A model generated the notes under the pieces. It saw nothing but the letters and a program-made list of their open reading frames with translations, was not told the DNA's origin and did no database searches. Position numbers and translations under genes: made by a program. DNA of 7,080 bases from Spirochaetia bacterium (GTDB taxonomy: Bacteria > Spirochaetota > UBA12135). Location: positions 1 to 7,080 of the forward strand of contig DNNS01000521.1 of NCBI GenBank assembly GCA_003497555.1, given 5' to 3'. Shown piece after piece: positions 6,801 to 7,080 of this stretch (position 1 is the stretch's first letter; each line of letters begins with the position of its first letter).

Positions 6801-7080
6801 GGATTGGACTGATATAGAAGCTGATTTTTTTATTGACGGTAGCATAAAAGCTGATATTAATAAGATTTTTCAGCTGCAGACCAATAATTTTGTCACTATG
6901 CCATAGGCTTTTTATTTCTATCTTTTGCCATTCACTGCCAATGAGTTTGATTATGTGGGAGCTATATATTAATTTTCCGCTTTCATTCTTTGAATGAAAA
7001 ACTAAAGTCACACTCTCTCCTGATCCATCAGGCTTGATCCAGAAAGCGGCCTGATTCCAGCTACTGTTTATTTTCTGAAT
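3832..7080 (-). CDS. Large CBM9-GH20-like glycoside hydrolase, 5' end outside the window
   Basis: The frame is open from the right edge (1082 residues seen) to TAA at 3834-3832; the start and any signal peptide lie beyond 7080. Numbering from the edge: residues 1-100 are the end of a beta-rich, probably sugar-binding segment; about 113-300 are CBM9-like (PNIDGKLNDQCWENA, WADDCFEFFISP, FWGIEICIPR); about 395-533 match the GH20b domain before beta-hexosaminidase barrels (VLTPMPKKL, TIIVGESSAF, LLTGNTGAGLLYAIITLSQL, IEDWPSLSTRAW). About 537-870 form a GH20-like barrel: FVPGLHGPSHANW, then DYFHTMNDEWWH, aligning with family H-x-G-x-D-E; His697, Asp701 and Glu702 are kept but Gly is Met. The region from 880 on is beta-rich, with SINTIEFSSMGTYAIPYLLA near the end. 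Retaining hexosaminidases use the D-E pair; the substrate here is probably an N-acetylated or related glycan, not proven. Its stop is 149 bases before the propeller ATG, suggesting one locus. It is clearly more AT-rich than the left half. Confidence 0.78.
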   Translation of the reverse strand: MQKINSSWNQAAFWIKPDGSGESVTLVFHSKNESGKLIYSSHIIKLIGSEWQKIEIKSLWHSDKIIGLQLKNLINISFYATVNKKISFYISPIHFKLKGDAVLNPVKVFSAYTASTAPNIDGKLNDQCWENAAVINTFARPYGNEPVPAVIKICFDKKNIFIALRQTVDTTTLKKEQTNPDGTVWADDCFEFFISPGDDNRTWHQLVINALNVQQSYHNYFDQVKDGFIRDKNKFINQWKSAVNIENNFWGIEICIPRNLEKGFEKNLHGMQISVSRTGAWTDAQKNIDPAQFGILYLDEGTESAPEDCLKDIFLNFENKTPALTFKIQPADKEYNLYAQISTPEGSMASLSALTKDKIFTFNGYIPRSGIQRLVLLLNNGSSRSLLYAFKTAPMVFSVKIPYGNIVLTPMPKKLLKGNNSYQVNVKSRIFIKTKNDADTLRSAIRLQNNFLGYLQADLLINEESEIPENTIIVGESSAFTKQLIGKILHKDGYILDINEQSILLTGNTGAGLLYAIITLSQLERYSFLKNSRALPCAYIEDWPSLSTRAWVNWSDILYSTYNEKTKGVDSSAEILASYYDYLERLALGTKMNLFSWMNPTSIRYENRNAARFTDKNAYMTIHDLAGMADYCQNIFIKFVPGLHGPSHANWLTSKLPELILPGYNNYDADPVHTSFFENYFLIQNELIKAAKPDYFHTMNDEWWHKATGEVSLNHAGQNKRDIFLNTILKIHNSLTNRGIQMMMHSDMLQQSCNGGKPFDNYLNLEKMPRDIIMLHWNGDEAAVNQFGELGFNSWYTDNRYTELSAKKIKNHNFLSGIGVVNYDSLTPDFGYGPAGMIKTADLAWNFWNGDLMNMDDWLNQNGANIMAMLSVRPNPAASHEFIMLDISAVCNDSYYKSISGLAITGLPKGETIMGFIPAKIIPADKGHCVIRGEETAITIPVRQTASSFIFFHTQYCPVEKQKAFLSAGSLRKCGTVNGQKTGRYIIHFQDGEQIPVYMRNSVNCGNWLPLPGRVTSILDNKYLIDARYIWESNEDDQNTCVYQYEWVNPRPNISINTIEFSSMGTYAIPYLLALTVRKIKQ

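Noticed and set aside
1..7080. CRISPR array, tRNA, rRNA or insertion-sequence ends
   Set aside because: I saw no regularly spaced repeats, no tRNA cloverleaf or rRNA-like segments, and no transposase or matched terminal inverted repeats.

Overview
The window is bacterial. It holds a run of decayed small genes on the left (about 1-1500), a long secreted beta-propeller gene in the middle (1519-3682), and the 3' part of a very large glycoside-hydrolase-like gene on the right (3832 to the window edge). All are on the minus strand except one decayed lipoprotein gene (1013-1492). Strong Shine-Dalgarno sites, TTGnnn-N17-TATAAT promoters and relaxed lipoprotein signals (AVSC, ALAC) argue against Bacteroidota. 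A gut- or sediment-type carbohydrate-degrading bacterium, perhaps a spirochaete such as Treponema, would fit. This placement is inference and weak.

Left region: the first ~75 codons of thioredoxin reductase (trxB) remain, with an in-frame TAA. They run into an unrelated, unrecognised open frame that leaves the window. Just upstream in the same operon is a coiled-coil lipoprotein gene split by an in-frame TAG. Divergent from it is a second lipoprotein gene, readable only by joining three frames and passing two or more stops. The two divergent promoters are still close to consensus, so the genes may be recently broken, or some lesions may be sequence errors.

Middle and right: the propeller protein has a signal peptide and ten Asp-box (BNR) motifs. 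A G8 tract throws the last 100 residues, with two more Asp-boxes, out of frame; with seven Gs the gene would encode 720 residues. Its start resembles GH74 xyloglucanases. A perfect 12-bp LacI-family-type palindrome lies just upstream of its ribosome binding site. The gene further upstream encodes at least 1082 residues: a beta-rich segment, a CBM9-like domain, a GH20b-type domain, a GH20-like barrel with an altered catalytic motif, and a beta-rich C-terminus. Together they look like a sugar-regulated polysaccharide or glycan breakdown locus beside a decaying housekeeping segment. The large gene is clearly more AT-rich than the rest.
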